From Mycolicibacterium baixiangningiae (GTDB lineage: Bacteria; Actinomycetota; Actinomycetes; Mycobacteriales; Mycobacteriaceae): a stretch of DNA of 64,000 nt. Both the position numbers and the translations under genes were made by a program. The notes beneath the pieces were generated by a model, which searched no databases, had not been told where the DNA came from, and worked only from the letters and a program-made list of their open reading frames with translations. This document shows, piece by piece, positions 25,254-34,325 of this stretch. The stretch's first letter is position 1. Every line of letters starts with the position of its first letter. The DNA is taken from NCBI RefSeq assembly GCF_016313185.1, contig NZ_CP066218.1, positions 5,890,001 through 5,954,000 on the forward strand. The letters are read 5' to 3'.

Positions 25254-26040
25254 GGAGCAGCGCACGTCGGCTCGACGCGATCGGACTCTGCGCGGTCAGG
25301 CCGCCGTCGAGCACCAGGGTCTGCCCGCTCATATAGCGGGACTCGTCGGAGGCCAGGTAGACCATCGCCCACGCGATGTCCTCGGGTTCGCCGATCAGAT
25401 CCAGCGCGTTGTGGCTGCGAATGTCGGCGATCGTGTCGGCCGATAGGTTGTCGCGTAGCGCGGGTGTCATGATCGCGCCCGGGGCGATGGCGTTGCAGCG
25501 CACTCCATGTCGGCCATACTGGGTGGCGATGTACTGGGTGAGCCGGATGACCGCAGCCTTGGCCGCACCGTAGGCGCACTGAAGGGTGTCGCCCACCAGA
25601 CCGGCGACCGACACGGTGTTGATGATCGACCCACCACCCGCGGCGATCATGTGTGGCAGCGCCAACCGGGAGGCGACGACGGTGCTGCGCGCGTTGAGCG
25701 TCATGGTGCGATCCCATTCGGCGAGGTCCAGGCGCAGCAGGTCGAGGTCCTTGCGCGGGTTGCTGCCGCCGACGTGGTTACACAGCACGTCGATGCCACC
25801 GAACTCCGTGACGGCGCGGTCGATCATGCGCGCCACCGAGCCCTCGTCCATGACGTCCACCGCCACCCCGACCGCCTTGTCGCCGATCTCGGCGGCCGCC
25901 GCGGCGGCCGCCGCCGCGTCCAGATCGGCGATGAGCACCCGGGCGCCTTCTGCGACCATCAGCTCGGCCGCAGCGCGACCGATGCCACTGGCCGCGCCCG
26001 TGATGACGATCCTCTTGTGCTCGAGACGGTTGCTCGACAT
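25246..26040 (-). CDS. Short-chain dehydrogenase/reductase coupled to lipase
   Basis: 264 residues, ATG at 26040 with AAGGGGGAG upstream. Motifs: VITGAASGIGRAAAELM, NHVGG, Ser in IINTVSVAGL, YGAAKAAVIRL, and C-terminal MSGQTLVLDGGL. An unusually Ala-rich stretch (DAAAAAAAAAEIGDKA) follows the second beta strand. The end overlaps the lipase start, so the pair forms an operon: ester hydrolysis outside and alcohol oxidation inside is a plausible but unproven link. The 194 bases upstream (26041-26234) hold only the ribosome site and possible promoter. Confidence 0.87.
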   Translation of the reverse strand: MSSNRLEHKRIVITGAASGIGRAAAELMVAEGARVLIADLDAAAAAAAAAEIGDKAVGVAVDVMDEGSVARMIDRAVTEFGGIDVLCNHVGGSNPRKDLDLLRLDLAEWDRTMTLNARSTVVASRLALPHMIAAGGGSIINTVSVAGLVGDTLQCAYGAAKAAVIRLTQYIATQYGRHGVRCNAIAPGAIMTPALRDNLSADTIADIRSHNALDLIGEPEDIAWAMVYLASDESRYMSGQTLVLDGGLTAQSPIASSRRALLHD

Positions 26041-26234
26041 AGCTCCCCCTTGTGAAGGGGTGATTGAAGCCTCGGACCTGTTGAGGATAGTCCCGACGCC
26101 GCGTGCACCTCTATCGATTCCAATTCATGTTTGGTACACCGGTGGGCGGCCTCGCTGCGGGCGCCCGGGCCAGCAACGACTCTCGGGAGCGTCGGCCGCC
26201 ACTCCACATCACGCGTGGCGAGCTCCGCACCTGT

Positions 26235-27191
26235 TCACTCGAGTGCTTGGGGGGATTGTCTGATCATTGCGCTTTGTCGGGCGTCGTGGTTGATGAGGAG
26301 CGTCGCATTCTCGGTACGTACGACCTCATCGACTCTGTCCATGGAAACCCGAGACATGCCGTGGTCTGCGTTGAACGTCGGGACCCGCCGATGTCGAAAG
26401 TTGTCACAGAAGTGCGTGACATCGCCGCTGAGGACGAAAGAACCAGCACCTCGAAGTCGTACGAGAAGTGACTGATGGCCAGGCGTGTGTCCTGCTGTGT
26501 CGAGCACGATCGCCGATCCATCGCCGAAGACATCGTGGTCCCCGTCCAGCACAACGGTCTGATTGTCGGCCATGGTGGCGTACAAGTCCGGAAGGAATCC
26601 GTAGTCACCGAAGTCACTCCCGAACATTGCCGCGTGTTCTTCTCGTTGCACATACCAAGTGGCAGAGGGAAACAAGCGACTGTTCCCCACATGGTCGAAG
26701 TGGGCATGCGAGAAGGCGATGTGCGCAACGTCCGTCGGATCAACGCCGATTTCGTCGAGCTGATCACTGAGCCGGCGGGTGACCACCCCCCGCACGTCGT
26801 GGGCGAAGATCCGCCCCTCAGGAATGTCGATCAAACTTTCGTCGAGGCCGGTGTCCCACACCATCCAGTCGTCACCATGCCCAATGAGGTAGACGTTGTT
26901 GCTGAAGGTGGCCGGCTGACCGACGTTCACCCCGGGCGACCACTGTGAGATGTCGGTTACGTGAGCGGTCCCGCCGTCAAGCACGAACATCCGGTCGGCG
27001 AAGGCAGGGGGACGGGGGCTAGCGGTCGCGTTGGGTTGCTGGTCGAGGCCACATGCGGCGATCAGGACGGCGGCCGCGGAGGCTTTGAGACCCAATGAGC
27101 CCGCACGGCGCAGTGCCTCACGTCGAGAGAAGGTGCCGTCGCGCTGGGCGATGGCGATCTCCGTGACCATGAAGTGTTGCGCGCGTGTCAT
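26235..27191 (-). CDS. Metallo-beta-lactamase-fold hydrolase, Tat/lipoprotein form, AHL-lactonase-like
   Basis: 318 residues. SRREALRRAG followed by a hydrophobic run and AAC gives a Tat-type lipoprotein signal (Arg-Arg near residues 23-24, Cys near 47). The metal site HxHxDH is present as SHAHFDHVG, with further His in DTAGHTPGH and Asp in SGDVTHF, and a late His in INHDARQ. The spacing is that of N-acyl-homoserine-lactone lactonases and related lactonases. The ATG at 27191 is preceded by AGGAT. It appears monocistronic. Quorum-quenching is a family-level possibility, not shown. Confidence 0.82.
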   Translation of the reverse strand: MTRAQHFMVTEIAIAQRDGTFSRREALRRAGSLGLKASAAAVLIAACGLDQQPNATASPRPPAFADRMFVLDGGTAHVTDISQWSPGVNVGQPATFSNNVYLIGHGDDWMVWDTGLDESLIDIPEGRIFAHDVRGVVTRRLSDQLDEIGVDPTDVAHIAFSHAHFDHVGNSRLFPSATWYVQREEHAAMFGSDFGDYGFLPDLYATMADNQTVVLDGDHDVFGDGSAIVLDTAGHTPGHQSLLVRLRGAGSFVLSGDVTHFCDNFRHRRVPTFNADHGMSRVSMDRVDEVVRTENATLLINHDARQSAMIRQSPQALE

Positions 27192-27399
27192 TCGTCATCC
27201 TGTCAGAATCGTGAACCGAGAATTTCGCCGTCAGGTGGGCGGGCAACTCCACGGGTGTCTTGCCTACGTCGAGGATTTCAATTCTCGGCCACCATTTCTA
27301 CGAAAAGGGCTCCATAACAGGTCCTTTCGAGCCCAGGACTACGGCACCTGGGACTCACAGAACCAGGCGGACAGAGCGGCACTCTGAAACCATAGAGCG

Positions 27400-27672
27400 A
27401 TGGCGGCATCACCATCGTCGGCGACCGGGTGGTCGTCGGCCGACGTGGCGGAGTTCGGCATCACGGTCAATGCGGTCGGACCTACCGCGTCGAAGACTCC
27501 GGGTGGACTGGCCGGCATCCCGCATATCGACGAGATCGCCCAGCTGCAGGCCATCAAGCGTCCCGGGACCGCCAAAGACATTGTTGGCACTGTGCTCTTC
27601 CTCGCCAGCGACTCCAGCGAGTTCGTCACCGGACAAGCCATCATGGCCGACAGTGGCCTCCACCGGCTCTGA
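27400..27672 (+). pseudogene. SDR C-terminal half (truncated)
   Basis: The last 75 or so residues of a classical SDR: VAEFGITVNAVGPTASKTPG, AIKRPGTAKDIVGTVLFLAS and FVTGQAIMADSGLHRL. The nucleotide-binding half and the catalytic Ser-Tyr-Lys region are missing. An ATG at 27400 opens the frame, but the 15 residues before the conserved part do not look like SDR and no domain could fold alone. Its missing N-terminal half may be the fragment at 30241-30465. Confidence 0.72.
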
Positions 27673-27684
27673 TCCGAGCATGCG

Positions 27685-27855
27685 TGGTCGCGGTATTGGC
27701 AGAGACCTGGTGCGTTCAAGCGGTTCCTGGCAGCGTGGCACGGCCGCATCGGTTATCAGCTTCAACGGGTCGGTCGGATCGAGGAATCCTATCCGGGGCT
27801 TGCGCCGATGCCGTGCACGCCAGCGGACTTTCGAATCTACCGAAAGACGTTGTGA
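27685..27855 (+). pseudogene. Unidentified C-terminal fragment, 56 residues
   Basis: Directly after the SDR remnant, a frame with coding-like third-position G/C bias reads WSRYWQRPGAFKRFLAAWHG, then RIGYQLQRVGRIEESYPG, then PMPCTPADFRIYRKTL and a stop at 27853. There is no start codon and the frame begins at the relic boundary, so it looks like the 3' end of a lost gene. I do not recognise the family with confidence. The remaining bases to 27935 hold nothing clear. Confidence 0.4.
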
Positions 27856-27935
27856 ACGAGTGCACCTGGCGCTCCCGCCGATACGCGGCGGCCGCGCAGA
27901 TCATGTTGTACAGACACACTGGAGGCGATACGCCA

Positions 27936-28421
27936 GTGGTGAACCATCCATCCCCGATGAAAGCGATGAACCCGATGCCGGATCTTCCCGACTGGGCCCG
28001 ACCACTCGACCTGTCCCCACATCCGGAGGGTGGCTGGTTCGCCGAAACGTGGCGCAGCGACCTGAGAGTCCCCCAGGCCGTGCTGCCACCCGACTACGCC
28101 GGTCCGCGCAGCGCCGGAACGGCGATTCTGTTTCTACTGATGCCCGGGCAACAGTCGGCATGGCACACCGTGCGTAGCCCCGAGCTGTGGTTCTACCATC
28201 GTGGCAGCCCGCTGATGCTCGATGTGGGCGTCGAAAGAGACTCGGCAACAACGCTTCTGCTCGGCCCTGATGTTGCTGCCGGCGAACAGCCGCAGGTCTT
28301 GGTCCCGCCTGGGCACTGGCAGCGTGCCCGGCCACGTGATGGTGAGCCGACGCTGGTCTCGTGCTTGGTCGTGCCGGGCTTCGACTTCGCCGATTTCACA
28401 CTGCACGCCCCTCCCGATTGA
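27936..28421 (+). CDS. Cupin_5 (DUF985) family protein
   Basis: 161 residues from one of two adjacent GTG codons (27936/27939) that follow GGAGG; ATG codons at 27957, 27966 and 27975 are alternatives. The core DLSPHPEGGWFAETWRSDL, SAGTAILFLLMPGQQSAWHT, SPELWFYHRGSPLMLDV and VPPGHWQRARP are diagnostic for the DUF985 cupin group. Members are small, mostly uncharacterised metal- or sugar-binding barrels. It has no signal peptide. Neighbours are relics, so the context gives no function. Confidence 0.82.
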   Translation: MVNHPSPMKAMNPMPDLPDWARPLDLSPHPEGGWFAETWRSDLRVPQAVLPPDYAGPRSAGTAILFLLMPGQQSAWHTVRSPELWFYHRGSPLMLDVGVERDSATTLLLGPDVAAGEQPQVLVPPGHWQRARPRDGEPTLVSCLVVPGFDFADFTLHAPPD

Positions 28422-28458
28422 GCGACGCGTCTCCTCGGGGCTTACTCGACGCGCCAGA

Positions 28459-29007
28459 TCACCGAGCGCTCGGTGGATTCGGTGCCTGGCGGAAGGAACC
28501 GGCCGCGTTCGCAACGGATTCCTGTTTGGCGTAGAAGGCGATGAGTGCGAGCCACACGATAAGAAGCAGGGACGCTGGGGCGAGTGCTTGCCTAGGCAGT
28601 ACATTGCCGACGAACGAATACCCGGCCAACCAGATGCCGGTGACAGCGCCGCTGATCCGGATTGGCCACCCCGCCGAATGTGCAGCACATGTGATGATCC
28701 ACGTTCCGGCCAAGACGTGGCCTCCCAACCGCATAGGGCCGCTGAAGTCATCGGGGACTCCGTTGATGACCAGTACTCCGACCGTCACATCGATGGTGAC
28801 CCAGCCGAATCCTGCTGCACGAGCCCAGGCAGGTGCTGGTAGTCGCGAGATAAGGCAGAGCATCGAAAGATGGAAGAAGACACCGAAATACTCCGCCCAT
28901 CTGGCTCCGGGATCGGTGAGGAAAGAAGCAACTGGAGGGAGGAAGAGAAGAATCGGAATCAGTGCCAGCGTGCGCGTACTGACATGTTCTCGACTGGGAT
29001 CAAGCAC
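28459..29007 (-). CDS. Small integral membrane protein, unknown function
   Basis: 182 residues from a GTG at 29007 with GAAGGA nine bases upstream; a TTG at 29025 is less likely. About five hydrophobic segments are visible (TLALIPILLFLPPVASFL, EYFGVFFHLSMLCLI, FGWVTIDVTVGVLVI, HVLAGTWIITCAAHSAGW, LAPASLLLIVWLALIAFYA). I do not recognise the family. It lies between a cupin gene and an aldo-keto reductase gene. Confidence 0.65.
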   Translation of the reverse strand: MLDPSREHVSTRTLALIPILLFLPPVASFLTDPGARWAEYFGVFFHLSMLCLISRLPAPAWARAAGFGWVTIDVTVGVLVINGVPDDFSGPMRLGGHVLAGTWIITCAAHSAGWPIRISGAVTGIWLAGYSFVGNVLPRQALAPASLLLIVWLALIAFYAKQESVANAAGSFRQAPNPPSAR

Positions 29008-29063
29008 GCTGAGAAGTCCTTCCAATGAGTCGGTTGAGCACAGCGTTGCCGCCTTTCGCTCAT

Positions 29064-30038
<975 letters not shown>

Positions 30039-30240
30039 TGTTTTCCCTTCTTGACGGCTTACCGACGAGTGAACCGACATGTTGGCCACAGTGGGAGGGT
30101 CTGTCGGTCCTAGTTATGGCGGAGCGCCGCCGCGCGATGGAGATCGCTACTACGATAATGCCGTGTCGCACAAGCGATCCGGTTCTCGCACCCACATCAC
30201 AATGCAGAGTCTGTACAGCCATCATCGGTCTACCGATCGG

Positions 30241-30465
30241 TTATTCGCACACACAACTTGGCTGCTGTCGCTGATGTCGCAGTCGTACACCGCCACCTCG
30301 GCCCCGTTGGCCCCCAGAGTGGTGGCGGCCTGTGTCCAGCCGGTCTCGTCGCCGGCCGGCCAGAAGTACCCGTGCGCCCTGCGCAGCGAACTGCTTGGCC
30401 AGCGCGTAACCGATACCCGTCGCTGCGCCGGTGATCACTACTGTCTTGTCCGATACATCATCCAT
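30241..30465 (-). pseudogene. SDR N-terminal half with frameshift
   Basis: Reading leftward from the ATG at 30465: SDKTVVITGAATGIGYALAK then QFAAQGARVLLAGRR, the nucleotide-binding start of an SDR. After RLD the frame breaks. One frame over it resumes as TQAATTLGANGAEVAVYDCD then ISDSSQVV, which fits the next SDR segment. It stops there; the catalytic region and C-terminus are absent. The orientation is opposite to the SDR C-terminal half at 27400-27672. Confidence 0.7.
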
Positions 30466-30783
30466 TGGACGTCAAACCTTCGTTGCCTGCGTGTTCACGT
30501 CTGCCTCAAGTGTTTTCACAGATCACCCCACGTGTGCGGCCGTCGAGTTCGCGGCCCGAGCTGGGCTCGGCGCAGCCCCAGACTCCCGGTGGGACGTTGC
30601 GCCTACGCGACGTCCTCCCGCAACACGGAGGAGCAGCCGTTGTTGGTTCCACAAGCAGGCGACTGCCCCGGCTGCGCTCCCGAAGTCGACACATCCGGGC
30701 GCGCTGGCGGCGATGAAGGGAGATTTGACGGTATCTCGTGTGGCGTCGCGATGAGTTCTGCCCGCTGGTGCAGTCTGATCTGC
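30466..30783. other. 318 bases without a recognisable gene
   Basis: No frame here looks like a known protein on either strand. It separates the SDR relic from the start of the DHFR-like gene and may be rearranged debris plus the promoter of the latter. Confidence 0.5.
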
Positions 30784-31350
30784 ATGGGCAAACTCATCTA
30801 TGGCTTCAACGTGTCGGTGGACGGATACATCGCCGACGCACAAGGCAACATCGACTGGTCCGATCCGAGCGAAGAACTGCACCAGTACTGGAACGACTTC
30901 GAGCGGGAGACCGCCCTGTCGATCTACGGGCGGCGGCTCTACGAACTGATGTCCGCGTACTGGCCGACCGCCGACAAGGCCCCGGACGCCACCCCTCTGA
31001 TCATCGACTTCGCCCACATCTGGCGCGACATGCCCAAGGTCGTGTTCTCGCGCACCCTGGAGTCCGTCGACTGGAACTCCCGCCTGGAACGCGGCGACCC
31101 GGTCGAGGTGGTGACGAAGCTGAAAGCCGAAACCGACGGCAGGCTGGAGGTGGCCGGCGCGACGCTGGCCGCGCCGATCGTGCAGGCCGGACTGGTGGAC
31201 GAATACCGGATCGTGGTCGCGCCCACTGCCGTGGGCGGCGGCACCCCGTTCTTCCCGACCCTGCCGTCATGGATCCCGCTGCGGCTGTCGGAGAACCGCA
31301 CCTTCCCGTGCGGCACGGTCCTGCTGCGCTACGAGGCGAAACGCGACTGA
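30784..31350 (+). CDS. Dihydrofolate-reductase-like protein (RibD C-terminal family)
   Basis: 188 residues. MGKLIYGFNVSVDGYIADAQ, SIYGRRLYELMSAYW, MPKVVFSRTLESVDWNS and GATLAAPIVQAGLVDEYRIV followed by PTAVGGGTPFF are the standard blocks of the RibD_C/DHFR-like family of deaminase-reductase relatives. It probably binds NADPH; the substrate is unknown. The ATG at 30784 is the one next to the conserved start; an ATG at 30751 would add 11 residues. It is bordered by relics on both sides, so no operon is evident. Confidence 0.83.
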   Translation: MGKLIYGFNVSVDGYIADAQGNIDWSDPSEELHQYWNDFERETALSIYGRRLYELMSAYWPTADKAPDATPLIIDFAHIWRDMPKVVFSRTLESVDWNSRLERGDPVEVVTKLKAETDGRLEVAGATLAAPIVQAGLVDEYRIVVAPTAVGGGTPFFPTLPSWIPLRLSENRTFPCGTVLLRYEAKRD

Positions 31351-31384
31351 TCAGACGTATGCAGCCAGGCGAGCTGCGGATGCG

Positions 31385-31510
31385 CTACCGAGAGACACGA
31401 CCGAGCGGCACATCGTTGCGACTCACCCCGCGCAGCGTGTCCGACGGGGATTCGCCGTACCGGTCGCGGTACTGGTTGGCGAAACGACCGAGGTGAAAGA
31501 ACCCCCGCCG
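31385..31510 (-). pseudogene. AraC-family regulator, C-terminal remnant
   Basis: On the minus strand a short frame reads RRGFFHLGRFANQYRDRYGE then SPSDTLRG and ends at a TAG at 31385. FFHLGRFA..YR.R.GESPS.TLR is the second helix-turn-helix of AraC regulators. No upstream part is present: at about 31512 the sequence switches to a fragment coding on the other strand. Confidence 0.65.
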
Positions 31511-31512
31511 GC

Positions 31513-31785
31513 GAGTGCGACTACGGATTCTTCACCCTGGTCGACGATCTCGAGAAGGTTCGCGGTCCTGTCGAGAACATTCCGCGCCTGGCCTCGGATG
31601 CGGGGCGAGACCCCAACGAGGTCAACCTGATCGGGACTGTCGCCGTCGTGGTCGGCGAGTCCGCAACGGCCGCCGAGGACCGGTTCGCCGAGCTGCGCGA
31701 TTCCATTGACATGGATGCAGCTCGCGCGTGGGCGAAGAACTTCATCGGCCGCAGCGGCACCTATCAGGACACTCACGGCGGTGCT
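31513..31785 (+). pseudogene. Flavin-dependent monooxygenase (luciferase-like) internal remnant
   Basis: A rightward frame reads ECDYGFFTLVDDLEKVRGPV, IPRLASDAGRDPNEVNLIGT then VAVVVGESATAAEDRFAELR, resembling the mid-to-C-terminal part of NtaA/SnaA or other LLM-class FMN monooxygenases (AGRDP.EV......VVGET..EA...F.EL). It has no start, no FMN-binding N-terminus, and runs at its 3' end into the end of the convergent MOSC gene. It directly abuts the AraC relic. Confidence 0.55.
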
Positions 31786-31805
31786 GAGCTCCGTCGCCGC
31801 AGGAC

Positions 31806-32639
31806 TCATTCCGGATGGAGTTCCACCGCCGCTCCGACGCTGATGGTGCCCTCAGTGACCACCTCGACGTACGCCCCGGCGCACGGCAGCCGTCCCAGGC
31901 CGAAGGATTCGACGCGGTTCTCAGCTGTCGGAGTGCGAAGGGCATGCGGTGCGCGGCCGAGGTCGCCCTGCTCGAGGGTGGGTATCACGCACCGTGGCGT
32001 GGGGCCCATACCCTTGAGCTGCACGCTCCCGACGGTGAGGATGCGGTCAGTCCACTCGTTCTCGGCGTACGCGGGATAACCCGGGGGCGTCGAGATCACG
32101 ATGTTGGGTCGGTAACGCTCTGCCTCGGTGCCGATACGTTCGAGCGTCGCGGTGGTGATCACGTGCAGCGGGGCCAGATCGACGAAGGAGTCGCCCGGCG
32201 TCCCCTCGGCCAACTCCAGCAGTGGAGCATCGACGTCGGCGTCCAGGCCCTGCTCGAGAACCTGCTCGGGATCGGCGCGCTCCACGCTCGCGCCCTGTGG
32301 CCGGTGGTCGGCCACGCGAACGGGTCGCGACAGCAGATTCGAGAGCAGATCCTCGACGCCGTCCTCGTCGGCCGCCACGTCGGTGCCGTCGGGCATGCGG
32401 ATCCACACACGGCCGCCGTCGATCCTGGCGCTGCACTGCAGCAGTTGGCGCCACAGGCGCGCTTGTTTGGCGCTTGCCACCCTGCCGGTCTCCTGGTCGA
32501 TCAACGCCACTCGGCGATCACCTTCGGCACCCCCGAAGCCGACCGGAAGCGCGGTGACGGTTTCCCCGAGCATCGACTTGACGGGATAACGGCGCAGGCT
32601 TCCCACGTGCATCTGGTGCTCGACGCTTCCGGCGGTCAT
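31806..32639 (-). CDS. MOSC-domain protein (N- and C-terminal MOSC)
   Basis: 277 residues. The beta-barrel N-terminal MOSC domain starts with VGSLRRYPVKSMLGETVTAL; the C-terminal MOSC domain has YRPNIVISTPPGYPAYAENE and TPRCVIPTLEQGDLG with the conserved Cys that ligates molybdenum in mARC-type enzymes. Such proteins reduce N-hydroxylated compounds or carry sulfur on molybdenum cofactor. The ATG at 32639 has no good ribosome site; an ATG ten codons in (at the MHVGSL segment) is possible. Confidence 0.83.
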   Translation of the reverse strand: MTAGSVEHQMHVGSLRRYPVKSMLGETVTALPVGFGGAEGDRRVALIDQETGRVASAKQARLWRQLLQCSARIDGGRVWIRMPDGTDVAADEDGVEDLLSNLLSRPVRVADHRPQGASVERADPEQVLEQGLDADVDAPLLELAEGTPGDSFVDLAPLHVITTATLERIGTEAERYRPNIVISTPPGYPAYAENEWTDRILTVGSVQLKGMGPTPRCVIPTLEQGDLGRAPHALRTPTAENRVESFGLGRLPCAGAYVEVVTEGTISVGAAVELHPE

Positions 32640-32708
32640 ATGCGAACGATAGTTGGCCGGCAGACCGAAGCGTCGCCAAGCTGGTGCCCCCAGCGGCTCC
32701 CACGGTGG

Positions 32709-34178
32709 TCAGCACCCGTTCGCGGCCGCGATGACGTGGTGGAGATGGGCGTGGTCGCTGAAGTGCGACTCGTGGCGGCCATAGCGTTGAACGCGGTCAC
32801 TACCCCTGCCCGCCACCACCACGACATCCCCCGCGCGGGCAGTGGACACCGCCAATTCCAGGGCGCGGTGGCGATCGGGCTCTTCGAGTACGCGGGCGTG
32901 ATTGGCGTGGCGGGCGCCGTCCAGGACGTCGGCGCGCAGAGCCGCCGGGTCCTCGTCTCCTGGGCTTTCATCGGTGACGATGACGACGTCCGCGTAGGTG
33001 GCGGCGACCTGGCCCAGCGGCCTGTGTTTACTTCGATCGCGGCCACCGGTGGCGCCGATGACCAGAATCAGTCGGCCTGTGGCCATGGACCTCAGGTACG
33101 GCAACAGCGCGTGTTGGCCTGCGGTGTTGTGCATGTAGTCGACGATCGCGGTGAAGGGTTGCCCGGCGTGCACGGGTTCGCACCGGCCCGGGACGCCCGT
33201 CAGCGTCGAGATCCCGTCGGCGGCGGCGGCGAGGTCGACGCCGTCTGCGATCACGCTCGTCAAAGCCAGTATCGCGTTGGCTATCTGGTGGGGACCCAGT
33301 GTCTGTAAACGCACGCGCGCGGTGCCGTGGGGAGTGTGTGCGGTGAAGGTACTCCCCGCTTCGCTGCACGTGATGCTGTCGGCGTACACATCGGCCCCCG
33401 GGCTCATGGTCGAGCACGTCCAGGTGGTGGGTGTGGTGTTGGCGGCCAGGCGTGCTCCGTGGGCGTCGTCGATGTTGATCACCGCAAGCTGTGTGCGGTC
33501 GGCGCCGAACATGGTCGCCTTGGTCGCGTAGTAGGACTCCATGGTCCCGTGGTAATCGAGGTGGTCGTGGCTGAGATTGGTGAAGGCCATCGCTCTGAAG
33601 CCGGTGCCGTCCACTCGATGCTGGTGCACCGCGTGTGACGAGACTTCCATGGCGCAGGCGGTGACACCTTGTCGATGGAAGTGAGCCAGGGTGCGCTGCA
33701 ACGTGGCAGCTTCCGGTGTCGTGCGGACCGGAACCACATCCCAGTTCGGTCCTCGGATGCGGACGCCGGAAATCAACCCGGTGGCTTCGCCTGCAGCGGC
33801 CAGGCCGGCGTCGATGAAGTGGGCGGTGCTGGTCTTCCCGTTGGTGCCGGTCACCCCGAAGACCCGGACCTCCTTCGATGGGACGCGATGAAACCAGGCG
33901 GCCAAGGGCCCGACCACCGCCCGGGGGTCGGCGACCACCACGGTCGGTAGCACCGCGGACGGCCGATCGCTCACGGCCACGACCGCCCCGGCCGCAGCCG
34001 CCTGATCTTGAAAATCAAGCCCGTGCCAGCGCCGTCCCGGCAGGGCGACGTACGCATCTCCCGGACAGAGCGTCCGCGAATCATCCACCAGATCACGCAG
34101 TAACGCCCCGCCGACGTCGGCCGATCCGATCACCGGCGCATGGAGGAACGCAGCGACCTCCGCCACGGTCACCGCCAT
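32709..34178 (-). CDS. MurE-like Mur ligase paralogue lacking the DNPR motif
   Basis: 489 residues from the ATG at 34178; an in-frame ATG at 34301 would leave only a few bases to the divergent gene, so the shorter form is preferred. Three Mur-ligase domains: N-terminal MurE-type (about 1-95), the ATP-binding centre with VTGTNGKTSTAHF (109-121), NLSHDHLDYHG and carbamylated-Lys site Lys220 in YYATK, and the C-terminal domain from about 325. At 403-406 the canonical meso-diaminopimelate-recognising DNPR is DESP (VTDESPGDEDPAALRADVL), and DYAHTPD is DYMHNTA. It should ligate an amino acid or peptide to a carboxylate, but probably not diaminopimelate onto UDP-MurNAc-dipeptide. Confidence 0.82.
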   Translation of the reverse strand: MAVTVAEVAAFLHAPVIGSADVGGALLRDLVDDSRTLCPGDAYVALPGRRWHGLDFQDQAAAAGAVVAVSDRPSAVLPTVVVADPRAVVGPLAAWFHRVPSKEVRVFGVTGTNGKTSTAHFIDAGLAAAGEATGLISGVRIRGPNWDVVPVRTTPEAATLQRTLAHFHRQGVTACAMEVSSHAVHQHRVDGTGFRAMAFTNLSHDHLDYHGTMESYYATKATMFGADRTQLAVINIDDAHGARLAANTTPTTWTCSTMSPGADVYADSITCSEAGSTFTAHTPHGTARVRLQTLGPHQIANAILALTSVIADGVDLAAAADGISTLTGVPGRCEPVHAGQPFTAIVDYMHNTAGQHALLPYLRSMATGRLILVIGATGGRDRSKHRPLGQVAATYADVVIVTDESPGDEDPAALRADVLDGARHANHARVLEEPDRHRALELAVSTARAGDVVVVAGRGSDRVQRYGRHESHFSDHAHLHHVIAAANGC

Positions 34179-34325
34179 ACCGGAACCACCACCTGTCCCA
34201 GACGCTCCTGCCCGCGCGGTGTACTCGACCACGCCGGCCGGCATGCTCTCCGTCGAGTCATTACCCGCGTGGGTTTCCCTCAATCTGCCAGTTCGTGACA
34301 TCTGGTGCTGTGGTTAGCTCGGGTG

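Noticed and set aside
30466..30783. N-terminal extension of the DHFR-like protein through upstream frame
   Set aside because: The upstream residues are Cys/Arg/Ser-rich without family resemblance; the conserved domain begins at the ATG at 30784.
32047..32454. Leftward Arg-rich frame inside the MOSC gene
   Set aside because: It is an alternative frame of the same strand with antisense-like composition.
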